Assembly (NCBI RefSeq): GCF_000222585.1
Contig: NZ_AFWE01000083.1
Location: forward strand, 1 to 64,000
Direction: 5' to 3'
From: Vibrio scophthalmi LMG 19158
Lineage (GTDB): Bacteria > Pseudomonadota > Gammaproteobacteria > Enterobacterales > Vibrionaceae
Length of the DNA: 64,000 bases
Shown here one piece after another: positions 10,101 through 17,674 of the stretch. Below the pieces are notes generated by a model. It ran no database searches, was not told the origin of the DNA, and saw only the letters and a list, made by a program, of their open reading frames with translations. The translations under genes and the position numbers were made by a program. Position 1 is the stretch's first letter; each line of letters begins with the position of its first letter.

Positions 10101-11059
10101 TATCGAGTCAATTCTCAGTACCTATGACGCACGATGGTGAACCGTGGACATATTTCGGTAAGCCGGATGTGGCTCTCGCATTTTCGCTTAGTGCAAAAAG
10201 TGCCAATCATCGTGATTTGAGTTTTTATGATGCGAGTGTACTAAGTGCTGCTGAGAAGCCACTGCTTGCAAGTATGAAATTTGATTACGGTAACCTAGCA
10301 ATGCCAAGCTGCAATCAACAACTGTTGGTTGATGAGGACAATCAGCCACTTGATTTCGCTCAGTCATGGAGCAAGGGCCAGTGGCAGTTAAAAGATTACA
10401 CCGCGATGTTTTATCGAGATGTGGGATGTAAGCAGCCGTTGAGTGATGTGGCATTGCAAGCGTCAGTGTCTAGCAATGTGGCGGGACGTACGATTCCCAT
10501 TTACCAAAATAGCGATATGGACACCGATCTCAGTGGTGAACCTATTCCGCTTGGTGAATCTGTCGATGTTCGATTTGGTCGCCTAGTGGTTAATAACGCA
10601 TCAGGGCCGATTGATCAGTTATTACCGATGGCGATACGTGCAGAATATTGGCAGGGTAGCCGATTTATCAATAATGAGTGGGATCAATGGTCTCAGATTG
10701 GCCAAAGCGGTATTGCCAACTTACCGACGATGGAGCACATAAAAACCTCTCCAGCCAAAGATGGACAAGCGGCCCCAGTCATCATGGCGGGATCAATGGA
10801 GACAAATAGCATCAGCAATGGCCAAGTGACCACGCATATCGGCGGCAATACACCGGGGTACGCTCGCGTGCCATTAACTTTTAGTGGCGGCGCTGAAAAA
10901 TGGCTCGGTTATTGTTGGTTAATTGATGATGCATCGACATCTGCGTCAAGCGAGTGTCGTCGCCAAGTGGATTACTGGCAAGCCCCTGAGGCTCTCGCAA
11001 CATTTGGGGTATCGGCTGGCTCGAATAACGTGATCTATTTTATGGAAAAATATCAGTAG
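4160..11059 (+). CDS. mshQ: MshQ, giant adhesin-like MSHA protein with GEVED and DUF6701-type domains
   Basis: 2299 residues, starting at a GTG that overlaps the mshP stop (GTGA). A signal peptide (LFLLMLTLFFSAFASA) leads to an exported protein. Domains I read, with rough residues: a Cna-B-like beta domain (30-165) with an SGFVFEHYNFGG motif; an NNNDSGVGSLRQ motif (170-185) typical just before beta-helices in adhesins; a right-handed beta-helix (265-415, repeats such as NSFNHTRDSGV and GNAFYDTGDD); GEVED domain 1 (544-742); a jelly-roll-like domain starting NGSFEH (752-935); GEVED 2 (938-1097); a beta-propeller-like region resembling DUF6923 (1115-1430); GEVED 3 (1442-1587); and a DUF6701-like C-terminus (about 1590-2299). 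As the last gene of the minor pilin operon it could be a pilus tip or surface adhesin, like PilY1 in other type IV pili; that is inference. Confidence 0.82.
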   Translation: MSKKLFLLMLTLFFSAFASAQNGHNQGNGNRHPHGYSVSGFVFEHYNFGGYSRDFFPGASGMVAMDRTPIDVRLSSNNNQNRVYTARTDWRGQFWFNRIPNGTYILTLPYVRPMGADKDGQIYSERGDCNECLPVQVWPYVSDHYQRTVVVNGGNVYDANIGFSYSVVNNNNDSGVGSLRQFLLNTRYLTTGRHPTRLEKENLRQEWHPSGVDNAIFTRQLADIVLQSPLEIYDTEDTYVDARVRLGSGRPLTLNNRRNKPQQGDYGIKITNSEELRIAGMNWNYFDDAVYLDHSEEVEVTDNSFNHTRDSGVKLVRSDENIISRNMFNDTVNKEANQEEAAAVFLEYSSENQVTGNAFYDTGDDHQSDSLFRWHVSAVRVYYGNKNLISQNTFSNTRGLAIDLRSVEHAGQITRNNGLYDWSAGASNNGIDYPMLQAVNLDGTASGTVTLRNIGDGSAVCRQTISDVSVELYKADGQVSDSTIEGTAFIGSCRLNSQGAIAGCNLDHSRFAAGDPITSIAIDKCGNTSEMGQVITSEDDGSYDYGDAPNQDLHTGWGKARFPVLKADNGARHRVKANTCLLPVGASECAFHVDEEKEGQPSRYASADQEDDGVKINPNNSELSNAAMPVLMTGYLDRDGREQRVDNQISVNASKAGYISVWLDKNQDGSWQGFERNTRPVSEMLLDRYPVNAGENVINGLYLSPYDVHGESWLRIRYSTDQNAVAQPTGVALDGEVEDYRVWIAAPSLEVAGCEAGLQNGSFEHFFIEKEHNGWDTPESSVAGWSIEQLDPTLNPQDYFPVEPRRSNIEFNRYDYYVRQPSSDGSLNVAEMNVYNPTMMYQDIVTKPGDKIRWSFDYSNRTVPNDGKNDQISLLFGSPNSQLVEDRVIDGQDRWVKYTGVYTVPAGQYVTRIAFRSNYPTVASSGNILDNAKFGCEIGYDYGDLPSRYGQLNQTRYEVVPNLYIGEEAPDTELAAQISESASGDDQTGFNDERTFASPVILKKQHKLEIADLKVVNSTGKAAKLDAWIDFNRDGVMEDKERAAPHTIQSKHGAQNVTLTWNGINPNKWTTQDSSFLRLVLSQDSSSRRQNGEVEDHLVYFTNDDLLPQPGRCDGFIQVKDPQGSGRYQYAKWVASGGQLAIESINPALATDEIKVVGQNPIDGLTYGVGSDLRYGCTSGSRSGCEVHLFVADQSRNPAAEFHHLVPLRAAHDGVTILDKEGHRYTFRADEIFNTQKSADNGSKKLSRANSGDVSLDGRYLVIGRGVWRSLVRIDLKTGVFDTIQLDIPQGEGTPWSADFAFNPQFGDSRYVYGLSGDLKSLYRIAIVDISAREKAGSYSRLPLKLVLNSSLSVNNPQWPVKDRSGKLASGGVGINKGGIVFAMTNGGLHDLNQNGRLDSAELKMPTTALYSIDIAKQEIRFELQGVEESTTSNDAGGCAIHADYGDVPEALEGGNPARHLGSSELLKLGHHWSADIGPGHDGYADSDFSDDGVIIRDKTSGSEISLPNGALLPLRSYAILLDKRGGGQATAWVNWGNDTQWHSVNLNKGIDVPLNAGARGYLRVRYADRAVSSPYGEAPSGEVEDISFAIGNPIKGIKVTAPGSPLTCEVAEYRILLDVEGGVLSQDLNVDVSFENPPSGCWFDASPFGRADAASHSRCSGNSKTILFNKNGSLNRSIWVATDSELGPVTLKASAKDVGFDKDSAQFSKTGFKIVPYQAPQYYKAGQEFSLQLARKVALEDQTSCAIDTDYQGDKTFTWRYNQGLEPVLGDMSLQGKTLNAKGEKRTVSFSNGVSEVLPASYTESGSLNIEADYQLAEGLPKSADISLSVNPYALVVKRNYSANDSKVENRGIQQPFVSAGTPFMVEVAAVTKDGTVTRNFNASLASGKTGFDSGVVVPVSQTSNAPRLSAPNGLNRVFTNGLLTNRFEYDNVGAISTHWAVDRYAGQTGLASFLDTQQTSDALENYDQVGYFYPDYMLLSSQFSVPMTHDGEPWTYFGKPDVALAFSLSAKSANHRDLSFYDASVLSAAEKPLLASMKFDYGNLAMPSCNQQLLVDEDNQPLDFAQSWSKGQWQLKDYTAMFYRDVGCKQPLSDVALQASVSSNVAGRTIPIYQNSDMDTDLSGEPIPLGESVDVRFGRLVVNNASGPIDQLLPMAIRAEYWQGSRFINNEWDQWSQIGQSGIANLPTMEHIKTSPAKDGQAAPVIMAGSMETNSISNGQVTTHIGGNTPGYARVPLTFSGGAEKWLGYCWLIDDASTSASSECRRQVDYWQAPEALATFGVSAGSNNVIYFMEKYQ

Positions 11060-11117
11060 TGAAGCGCTATCTAGCGGTGAAAAAGTAGCGATTAAAAACG
11101 AGATTTAATCTATAAGT

Positions 11118-11145
11118 AAAAGCCCCAAAATTTGGGGCTTTTTTA
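11118..11145. terminator. Bidirectional terminator between mshQ and the TetR gene
   Basis: A GC-rich hairpin (AAAAGCCCC / GGGGCTTTT arms) is followed by T on both strands. It can end mshQ on the plus strand and the convergent TetR gene on the minus strand. Confidence 0.85.
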
Positions 11146-11200
11146 GTTGTGCAGCATGGCTAGTTTCGAGTGTTAGATAAGCGACAAATAAGCCATTTGA

Positions 11201-11794
11201 TTAAGGGGCAAAGGCTCGCACAATGGTGGTCACGATGGTTGATACCTTATGTTCCAGTTCCTCGGCTTCAGGGCGAGGAAGAATATCGAGAACTTGAGGC
11301 CAAAAAAGCAGTCCTTGGAACACGCTAACATAAACACTGGTAATGGTTTGTTCATCGTCGGCGACCAGCTTGCCGCTTGCGAGTGCTTTGCTAAACCAGG
11401 CGCTGACTGCGCGAGTACGATAGAGGCGCTGGGTAATGCTTTTGGCTAGATCAGGCTGGCGGAAAAATTCCATCACAATGGTACGTGATAGAGCGATACC
11501 ATAAGTGTTATACATCACATCAATTTCACGTAATGTCACAAGCCTTAACTGCTCTTCGAGTGGTGCGTTTTCATCAAATGGATAATCGACATTGCGCACA
11601 ATATTTTCTTGAATATCAACCAGAACTTCTTCAAATAACAGTTCTTTGCTTTCGAAGTGGCGATATAAAGTCCGTTTAGAAACTTCTGCTGCAGCGGAGA
11701 CATTGTTCATGTTCGCGGCTGAAAACCCATTTTGAATGAACTCTTCTTTTGCGGCTTCAATGATAGCAAGCCGTTTTTGTTCTGAACGGGTCAT
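11201..11794 (-). CDS. TetR/AcrR-family repressor of the adjacent RND efflux operon
   Basis: 197 residues. The N-terminal helix-turn-helix (residues about 8-55: AAKEEFIQNGFSAANMNNV...SKRTLYRHFESKELLF) is classic TetR, with the KxxLYxHF-type signature. The C-terminal helical domain would bind an inducer. It is divergent from a membrane fusion protein and RND transporter. The 188-base gap holds two palindromes sharing AAACT/AGTTT arms, the expected operators. It probably represses both itself and the pump until a toxic ligand binds. The ligand cannot be read from the sequence. Confidence 0.88.
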   Translation of the reverse strand: MTRSEQKRLAIIEAAKEEFIQNGFSAANMNNVSAAAEVSKRTLYRHFESKELLFEEVLVDIQENIVRNVDYPFDENAPLEEQLRLVTLREIDVMYNTYGIALSRTIVMEFFRQPDLAKSITQRLYRTRAVSAWFSKALASGKLVADDEQTITSVYVSVFQGLLFWPQVLDILPRPEAEELEHKVSTIVTTIVRAFAP

Positions 11795-11860
11795 CTAGCT
11801 TCTCCTTAAGTGCGATGTGACGCGGGCAATATCACTAGTCTAGCAATATGCGCCGCGAAG

Positions 11861-11878
11861 GTAAACTTTTGAGTTTAC
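11861..11878. promoter_or_regulatory. TetR operator candidate 1
   Basis: Inverted repeat GTAAACT-N4-AGTTTAC in the gap between the divergent TetR and efflux genes. It shares its arms with a second palindrome 33 bases to the right. The centre lies nearer the TetR gene, so it may serve autoregulation. Confidence 0.65.
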
Positions 11879-11911
11879 TTTACTTGAAAGCTCCAATAAA
11901 ATCCCAAAAAA

Positions 11912-11927
11912 TAAACTCATGAGTTTA
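11912..11927. promoter_or_regulatory. TetR operator candidate 2
   Basis: Perfect 16-bp palindrome TAAACTCATGAGTTTA, 55 bases before the efflux start codon. It has the same arms as the site at 11861-11878, which makes both likely targets of the adjacent repressor. Confidence 0.7.
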
Positions 11928-11982
11928 CATTTATTCGCTCTAATTTAGAGCAGATGCAATCTTTGCCTCTTAGGAGAACAAC

Positions 11983-13098
11983 GTGAAAAAAGCGCACAAT
12001 ACCGCCACTTCTGCGAAGTTAAAATCACTCGCATTGGCGATAGGTATCTCTTTATCTGGTGTAATATTGACTGGCTGCGGTGCTGAAGCCGAAACGCCAG
12101 TGGTTAAAAAATCGGTTAAGCCGGCATTAACGGAAACCGTAACGGCAAGTCGTGGCGACAATTTGAGCTTTAATGGTGTGGTCCGTGCTGCAGAGCGTGC
12201 AGACCTATCGTTTCGTATTGGTGGCCGTTTAACTGACATCATGGTGAAAGAGGGTGATCGTGTCATTCAAGGTCAGCTATTAGCCCGTTTGGATTCTCGA
12301 GATGCGGAGATTGCATTAGCGTCAGCTCGTTTAGAGTTAAATAACGTTGAAGCCGAATACCAACGCGCAAAGGCGATTTACGAAAAGAGCAAAGCGATTT
12401 CAAAAAGCAGTCTCGATGAGCTAACTACACGTTATAACTTGGCGAAAAACCGTCGTGATGAAGCGCAACGTCAGCTTGATTACACTCGTATTGAAGCGCC
12501 ATTTGCCGGCATTATCGGCCGCAAGCTGGTTGATAACCACATGCAAATCCAAGCAAATGCGCCAGTGTTCACTTTGCATGATTTGAGCGATATGGAAGTG
12601 GTTATCCACATTCCTGATAGCGTGATGCTTTCGGGCTTACGTAGTACAGAAGCGAAAGCGGAAATCAGTGCGATTCCAAGTCAGTTATTTGATTTGAGTT
12701 TACGTTCTTACGCGACTCAAGCCGATCCAATCTCGCAAACTTACGCCGTGGTATTAGGGTTTAAAAATCTTAATGGTTATCGCGTATTGCCGGGTATGAC
12801 GGTGAAAGTGTTGCCTGCCGAGCAAGATAATGATCTTGAGAATCCTTTGATTACACTGCCAATTACCGCGGTTGTGCCGGATAACCAAGGCAAGCAGTTT
12901 GTTTGGCTAGTTGGAGCCGATAACACTGTAGAGAAACGCTTTGTTGAGGTTGGGGCATTAAGCCGTGATCGCGTCGTGATCAACGACCACCTTGAGTTAG
13001 GCGATAAAGTGGTGATCGCTGGCGTATCAAGCTTATTAGAGGGAATGGAAATCCGCCCAATGAGTAATGATGCCCAAGGCAATAACGAGGCGCACTGA
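11983..13098 (+). CDS. RND efflux periplasmic adaptor (membrane fusion lipoprotein)
   Basis: 371 residues from a GTG start with AGGAGA upstream. A lipoprotein signal ends in LTGC (Cys about 31), so it should be anchored to the inner membrane by lipid. The body has the adaptor order: a biotinyl-lipoyl half (FNGVVRAAERADLSFRIGGR), an alpha-helical hairpin (about 100-165, ASARLELNNVEAEYQRAK...), the second lipoyl half, then beta-barrel and membrane-proximal domains. It links the RND pump encoded next to an outer membrane channel; no TolC-like gene is nearby, so the pump probably uses a shared channel. The stop overlaps the next start (TGATG). Confidence 0.9.
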   Translation: MKKAHNTATSAKLKSLALAIGISLSGVILTGCGAEAETPVVKKSVKPALTETVTASRGDNLSFNGVVRAAERADLSFRIGGRLTDIMVKEGDRVIQGQLLARLDSRDAEIALASARLELNNVEAEYQRAKAIYEKSKAISKSSLDELTTRYNLAKNRRDEAQRQLDYTRIEAPFAGIIGRKLVDNHMQIQANAPVFTLHDLSDMEVVIHIPDSVMLSGLRSTEAKAEISAIPSQLFDLSLRSYATQADPISQTYAVVLGFKNLNGYRVLPGMTVKVLPAEQDNDLENPLITLPITAVVPDNQGKQFVWLVGADNTVEKRFVEVGALSRDRVVINDHLELGDKVVIAGVSSLLEGMEIRPMSNDAQGNNEAH

Positions 13099-16000
13099 TG
13101 AATATTGCTCGCTATACCATCGCAAAACGCACCAGTGTGTGGGTGATGATTGCCCTGATTTTGTTGGGTGGTTACATCAGCTACTTAAAATTGGGCCGGT
13201 TTGAAGACCCTGAATTTGTCATTCGCCAAGCCGTGATCAATACCGCTTACTCAGGCGCGACAGCGCAAGAAGTTTCGGATGAAGTGACCGATTTAATCGA
13301 AGGGGCGGTGCAATCGCTGCAAGAGCTCAAAGAGGTTAAATCAGTCTCCAAACAAGGCATGTCGGAAGTCACGGTTGAGATCAAATTGGAATTTGCCAAG
13401 AGCTCAGCAGAACTGCAACAAGTGTGGGATAAGTTAAGACGTAAAATTGCCGATGTGCAGCGTCAATTACCTCCAGGAGCAGGGCCGTCGATTGTTAATG
13501 ATGACTTCTCCGATGTTTATGCTTTGTTCTTTGCGGTAACCGGTGACGGTTACAGTGACAAGCAGTTACAAGATTATGTTGATGGCCTACGTCGTCAGTT
13601 GGTGCTTGTACCGGGCGTCGCAAAAACGGCGACGCTAGCTGAGCGTCAAGAGACCATTTTTGTTGAGATCTCGAGTGAGCGCTTAGCGAAGTTTGGCGTT
13701 TCGGCACAGCAAGTGTTCCAAGTATTGCAAAAGCAAAACGTGGTGACGGTGGCGGGTGCGATCGAAACCACTGATATGCGCATCCCGGTGATCCCAGATT
13801 CCAATATTCGCTCGTTTGATGATCTGCGTAATCTGCAAGTGGGCGTCGGCCAAGGCAATACAGTGATGCGCTTAGGCGACATTGCCACGGTGACTCGTGG
13901 CTATCAAGAGCCGGCAAGCATGTTGATGCGTTATAACGGTCAACGCGCGGTTGGATTTGGTATCTCGAATGTCACTGGCGGTAACGTGGTGGATATGGGC
14001 GACGCGGTAAAAGTGCGCCTTGCTGAACTTGAAGACCAACGTCCTTTGGGAATGGAATTACACGTTATTTCGATGCAGTCAGATTCGGTTCGTGCTTCAG
14101 TGGCGAACTTTATCGATAACCTGATTGCGGCGGTAGCGATTGTATTTATCGTATTGCTGCTGTTTATGGGCGTACGCTCGGGCATCATCATCGGCTTTGT
14201 ATTATTGCTGACGGTTGCCGCCACGTTATGCATCATGTTCATCGAAGATATCGCCATGCAGCGTATTTCGCTGGGCGCATTGATTATTGCTCTGGGTATG
14301 TTGGTAGATAACGCTATCGTGGTAACTGATGGCATTTTAGTCCGTTTGCAACAAAACCCAGAGGAAGACAAAGAGACCATCGTTTCAGAAGTGGTGGATG
14401 CGACTAAATGGCCGCTGCTTGGTGGTACCGTTGTGGGTATCTGTGCGTTCAGTGCGATTGGTTTGTCACCGTCGGATATGGGTGAATACGCAGGTTCATT
14501 GTTTTGGGTAATTCTTTACTCAATGTTCTTGAGCTGGGTGTTTGCGGTGACGATTACGCCAATGCTCTGCTTTGATTTCTTAAAAGTAAAAGCGAGCAAA
14601 GGGGAAATCAAAGTTGGCCGTATGATGTCGATGTACAAAGCGCTATTGGCTTGGGTACTAAGACACCGTTTGGCCAGCATGATGATGTTGCTGGGTTTGA
14701 TGACTGTGGCGATCTACAGTTTGAAATATGTGCCTCCGGGCTTTATGCCTGATTCACAGCGCCCGCAGTTCGTGGTGGATGTTTACTTGCCGCAAGGTTC
14801 GGATATCAGCCGTGTTGAGCGCATGATTGCGAATATTGAACAAGACGTTAAAGCCAAAGAAGGCGTGACCAATATTGCGAGTTTCATTGGTGGCGGCGGT
14901 TTACGCTTTATGCTGACCTATTCACCAGAAGCACGTAATACCAGCTATGGTCAGTTATTGATTGATATCGATGACTATAAAAAGATCGCGCCGTTATTAG
15001 TAGAACTGCAAGACGAACTCGCGGTGAAATACCCAGATGCGTCGATCAAAGTATGGAAATTCATGCTAGGTCGTGGCGGCGGTAAGAAGATTGAAGCGGG
15101 CTTTAAAGGGCCAGACAGTACCGTGTTACGTCAACTTGCGGAACAAGCAAAGGCAATCATGCAAGCTGACAGCAATCTAATTGCTGTGCAAGATGATTGG
15201 CGCCAACAAGTACCTGTGCTTCGTCCAGTTTATTCAGCCGAGAAAGCGCAGCGCTTTGGTCTGACAACGCAAGAGATCAACCTAGCGATTGCCCAGACGT
15301 TATCTGGCCGTAATGTGGGTGTTTACCGTGAAGGGGATGATTTGATCCCAATCGTCGTGCGTTCACCACAGAATGAGCGTAACCACCAACGTGCGGTAGA
15401 AAATACTGAAGTGTATAGTGCAACAGCGGGTGGTTACATTCCGGTGAGCCAATTAGTCGATTCGGTTGATGTGGCTTGGCAAGATGCCATTTTGCGTCGT
15501 GTTAACCGCATGCCAACGATTATGGTGCAAGCTGACCCCGCGCCGGGCGTACTCACGTCGGATGCCTTTAATAACGTACGCGATAAGATTGAAGCGATTG
15601 AACTGCCTGCAGGTTATGAGCTGATTTGGTACGGTGAATATAAAGCGTCAAAAGATGCCAATGAAGGTCTTGCGATTTCAGCGCCATACGGTTTTGCGGC
15701 GATGATTTTATCGGTGATCTTTATGTTTAACGCAGTGCGTCAACCTTTGGTTATCTGGTTAACTGCGCCGCTTGCCGTCATTGGTGTGACGGTCGGTTTG
15801 ATCGTATTCCAAACCCCATTTGAGTTTATGGCGATTCTCGGCTTCTTGAGCCTTATCGGTATGATGGTGAAGAATGCCATTGTTTTGGTGGATCAAGCGG
15901 ATGTGGAAATTGCCCAAGGCAAAGCAGCCTATTTTGCGATTATTGATGCTGCAACTAGCCGTGCGCGTCCTGTATTGCTGGGGGCGCTAACCACGATTCT

Positions 16001-16148
16001 CGGTGTCGCACCACTGCTGATTGACCCGTTCTTTAAGAGTATGGCGGTGACCATCATGTTTGGTTTGTTGTTCGCAACCATCCTGACGTTGATTGTTATC
16101 CCTCTGTTCTACGCTCTGTTTTTCAGAGTGAAAGTCGTACAAGAGTAA
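13098..16148 (+). CDS. RND efflux pump, inner membrane transporter (AcrB/MexB-like)
   Basis: 1016 residues, usual RND length. TM1 is near the N-terminus (VWVMIALILLGGYISYL), followed by a large periplasmic loop, a block of TM2-6 around 340-490, TM7 near 545, a second loop, and TM8-12 around 860-1010. The TM4 region ALGMLVDNAIVVTDG carries the Asp used for proton relay. It is a proton-driven exporter working with the adaptor encoded immediately upstream. It belongs to the Vibrio vex/vme type RND set; which member cannot be said, and the substrate is unknown. The adjacent TetR protein is the likely regulator. Confidence 0.92.
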   Translation: MNIARYTIAKRTSVWVMIALILLGGYISYLKLGRFEDPEFVIRQAVINTAYSGATAQEVSDEVTDLIEGAVQSLQELKEVKSVSKQGMSEVTVEIKLEFAKSSAELQQVWDKLRRKIADVQRQLPPGAGPSIVNDDFSDVYALFFAVTGDGYSDKQLQDYVDGLRRQLVLVPGVAKTATLAERQETIFVEISSERLAKFGVSAQQVFQVLQKQNVVTVAGAIETTDMRIPVIPDSNIRSFDDLRNLQVGVGQGNTVMRLGDIATVTRGYQEPASMLMRYNGQRAVGFGISNVTGGNVVDMGDAVKVRLAELEDQRPLGMELHVISMQSDSVRASVANFIDNLIAAVAIVFIVLLLFMGVRSGIIIGFVLLLTVAATLCIMFIEDIAMQRISLGALIIALGMLVDNAIVVTDGILVRLQQNPEEDKETIVSEVVDATKWPLLGGTVVGICAFSAIGLSPSDMGEYAGSLFWVILYSMFLSWVFAVTITPMLCFDFLKVKASKGEIKVGRMMSMYKALLAWVLRHRLASMMMLLGLMTVAIYSLKYVPPGFMPDSQRPQFVVDVYLPQGSDISRVERMIANIEQDVKAKEGVTNIASFIGGGGLRFMLTYSPEARNTSYGQLLIDIDDYKKIAPLLVELQDELAVKYPDASIKVWKFMLGRGGGKKIEAGFKGPDSTVLRQLAEQAKAIMQADSNLIAVQDDWRQQVPVLRPVYSAEKAQRFGLTTQEINLAIAQTLSGRNVGVYREGDDLIPIVVRSPQNERNHQRAVENTEVYSATAGGYIPVSQLVDSVDVAWQDAILRRVNRMPTIMVQADPAPGVLTSDAFNNVRDKIEAIELPAGYELIWYGEYKASKDANEGLAISAPYGFAAMILSVIFMFNAVRQPLVIWLTAPLAVIGVTVGLIVFQTPFEFMAILGFLSLIGMMVKNAIVLVDQADVEIAQGKAAYFAIIDAATSRARPVLLGALTTILGVAPLLIDPFFKSMAVTIMFGLLFATILTLIVIPLFYALFFRVKVVQE

Positions 16149-16182
16149 CCATACGCTATCGTTCAATAAAAGGATTCGATAA

Positions 16183-16208
16183 AAAAGCCTCCAAATTTGG
16201 AGGCTTTT
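16183..16208. terminator. Bidirectional terminator between the RND gene and napF
   Basis: Perfect hairpin AAAAGCCTCCAAA / TTTGGAGGCTTTT with T tracts on both strands, placed between convergent genes. Confidence 0.85.
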
Positions 16209-16241
16209 CTTTGGCTACGAATCGGTATTATGTTGGCAAGG

Positions 16242-16781
16242 CTAATGGCTTGCGCAGAGAGAAATTGCCCCGATGTAACAACTAGAGACACATTCCCCAC
16301 AGCCGTTACAGTTATCATTTAGCGTAGGCAACTGATTTGGCTGCAGCTCAATGGCACTGCGAGGACAGTCTTCATAGCACTCTTCACAATTACCGAATAA
16401 TCGGGCATTGCAGCTATTAGTGAATTTAGGCCTCAAGCCAGTATCCATCGTATTGAGTGGATTTAGTGCTTGCGTGTCGCAGGCATGAATACACTTTTGG
16501 CAAAATGTGCAGTGATTTAAGCTGAGATCCAATTCTGGTCCACGAGAAGAGAGGTTAATCACGCCTTGAGGACAAGCCGCGGCACACTCGCCACATTGAT
16601 TACATAAACGGTTAAACAGCGACTCTTGCACCGCTCCGAGTGGACGACCAACGTTAATGGTGGGAACGTCTGGTGTTTCAAACGTTTGGCTGACGCCGCG
16701 AGTCGCGGCTCTAAAAAAACCGCGGCGACTGGTATCAATATCGCTTTTCTCTGCCATTAACTCGTCACTGTTTGTGCTCAT
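16242..16781 (-). CDS. napF: NapF-like ferredoxin-type protein
   Basis: 179 residues with several 4Fe-4S cysteine motifs: CNQCGECAAACP (about 60-71), CTFCQKCIHAC (about 92-102), a CEECYEDCP group (about 134) and CNGCGECVSSC (about 160-170). The N-terminus has SRRGFFRAA, the conserved motif of NapF. NapF is a cytoplasmic iron-sulfur protein thought to help mature molybdoenzymes such as NapA. Here it sits one base from a TorD/DmsD-type chaperone gene and opposite dmsABC, so it more likely serves the DMSO-reductase-like enzyme. No nap genes are in the window. Confidence 0.85.
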   Translation of the reverse strand: MSTNSDELMAEKSDIDTSRRGFFRAATRGVSQTFETPDVPTINVGRPLGAVQESLFNRLCNQCGECAAACPQGVINLSSRGPELDLSLNHCTFCQKCIHACDTQALNPLNTMDTGLRPKFTNSCNARLFGNCEECYEDCPRSAIELQPNQLPTLNDNCNGCGECVSSCYIGAISLCASH

Positions 16782-17366
16782 TTATTCTGTCTCTTGCCAG
16801 TAGTTACGGCGTTCAGTAATCACCAATTGTTGATCTTCACAGTAATACTCTAACCAACCTAACGAGAATTCAGCCAGCTGCGCGTAGAAAGCCGTTTCGG
16901 CATTGTTTTGCATGGCTGTAAGCATATAAGGTGCAAACGGCATAAGGTGTTGACTCAGTAGTTGGTTCGCGCCAGCTACATCATCTTGTTCTAAAAGCAA
17001 AGAAGTTAACATGAACATTAGGCCAATATGGTCTTCTGGCTCTCTTAACCCTGTGTCACATTGTAGGCCTTTATCGCGAATAAACTCGCGAAATTCTAAA
17101 GTCGATGAGCCAAATAAAGCGTTCTCTTTATCGAGATAAGCCGAGCCCCATGGAGGAGAGGGCATATCACCACTACCTTGTAGTAGTTGAAAAAAATCCG
17201 CTTCAAGTAAATCGGCCTCACATTGCTGTGATGACTCTGCAATATTCTTTAATATTTTGTCATCTTGAGCTGAGAAGCTATTGAGGATATTTTGCGCGGT
17301 TTCAGAAGTCGGTGAGTGAAAAAGTAGCCCACCGATTAAGCGAAAAAGGGTTGATTCATTGTGCAT
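16782..17366 (-). CDS. TorD/DmsD-family molybdoenzyme chaperone
   Basis: 194 residues, all-helical, with the family signature EPEDHIGLMFML (about 109-120), close to the E-P-x-D-H motif of TorD/DmsD proteins. These cytoplasmic chaperones bind the twin-arginine leader of a molybdoenzyme and hold it for cofactor insertion before Tat export. The partner is very probably the DmsA encoded divergently 300 bases away. It is directly followed by the napF-like gene, forming a two-gene operon. Confidence 0.87.
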   Translation of the reverse strand: MHNESTLFRLIGGLLFHSPTSETAQNILNSFSAQDDKILKNIAESSQQCEADLLEADFFQLLQGSGDMPSPPWGSAYLDKENALFGSSTLEFREFIRDKGLQCDTGLREPEDHIGLMFMLTSLLLEQDDVAGANQLLSQHLMPFAPYMLTAMQNNAETAFYAQLAEFSLGWLEYYCEDQQLVITERRNYWQETE

Positions 17367-17674
17367 AGGATAAGTTTCTGAGTGTTTTCGCAGAGAATAC
17401 CGAGTTACGCTTCATAATGAAATGCGTTTAATCAATAAAATATATGCAATAAATTGTTCTTAATAATGCGAAGCATTTCGATGTTATGTTTCAATAAATG
17501 TTAACTAGTTCAAAAATATGATCAGGATCTCATTTTTGAATCAGGGTGGGTTGTTTTGTGAGTAGCACGCAAAAATAGTTGATTAAGCGCAATATTAACC
17601 TTACTACTTAAGGGGTAAAAGAAGGGCAGCAAAGACCAAAGAGTCTTTTCTCACAACCAATGAGAAATTGTCCT
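17367..17674. other. Divergent regulatory region, chaperone-napF / dmsABC
   Basis: An AT-rich 308-base gap with no gene. It holds partial matches to the FNR box TTGAT-N4-ATCAA at 17518-17531 (7 of 10) and 17579-17592 (TTGAT-TAAG-CGCAA, 8 of 10), and a NarP-like site listed separately. These fit anaerobic control of both operons, but each match is imperfect. Confidence 0.45.
17602..17617. promoter_or_regulatory. NarP/NarL-like 7-2-7 site before dmsA
   Basis: TACTACT-TA-AGGGGTA matches the 7-2-7 inverted heptamer arrangement bound by NarP/NarL (consensus half TACYYMT). The right half is perfect and the left half has one mismatch. It lies 58 bases before the dmsA start, where it could repress or tune dms expression in response to nitrate or nitrite. 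Confidence 0.4.
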
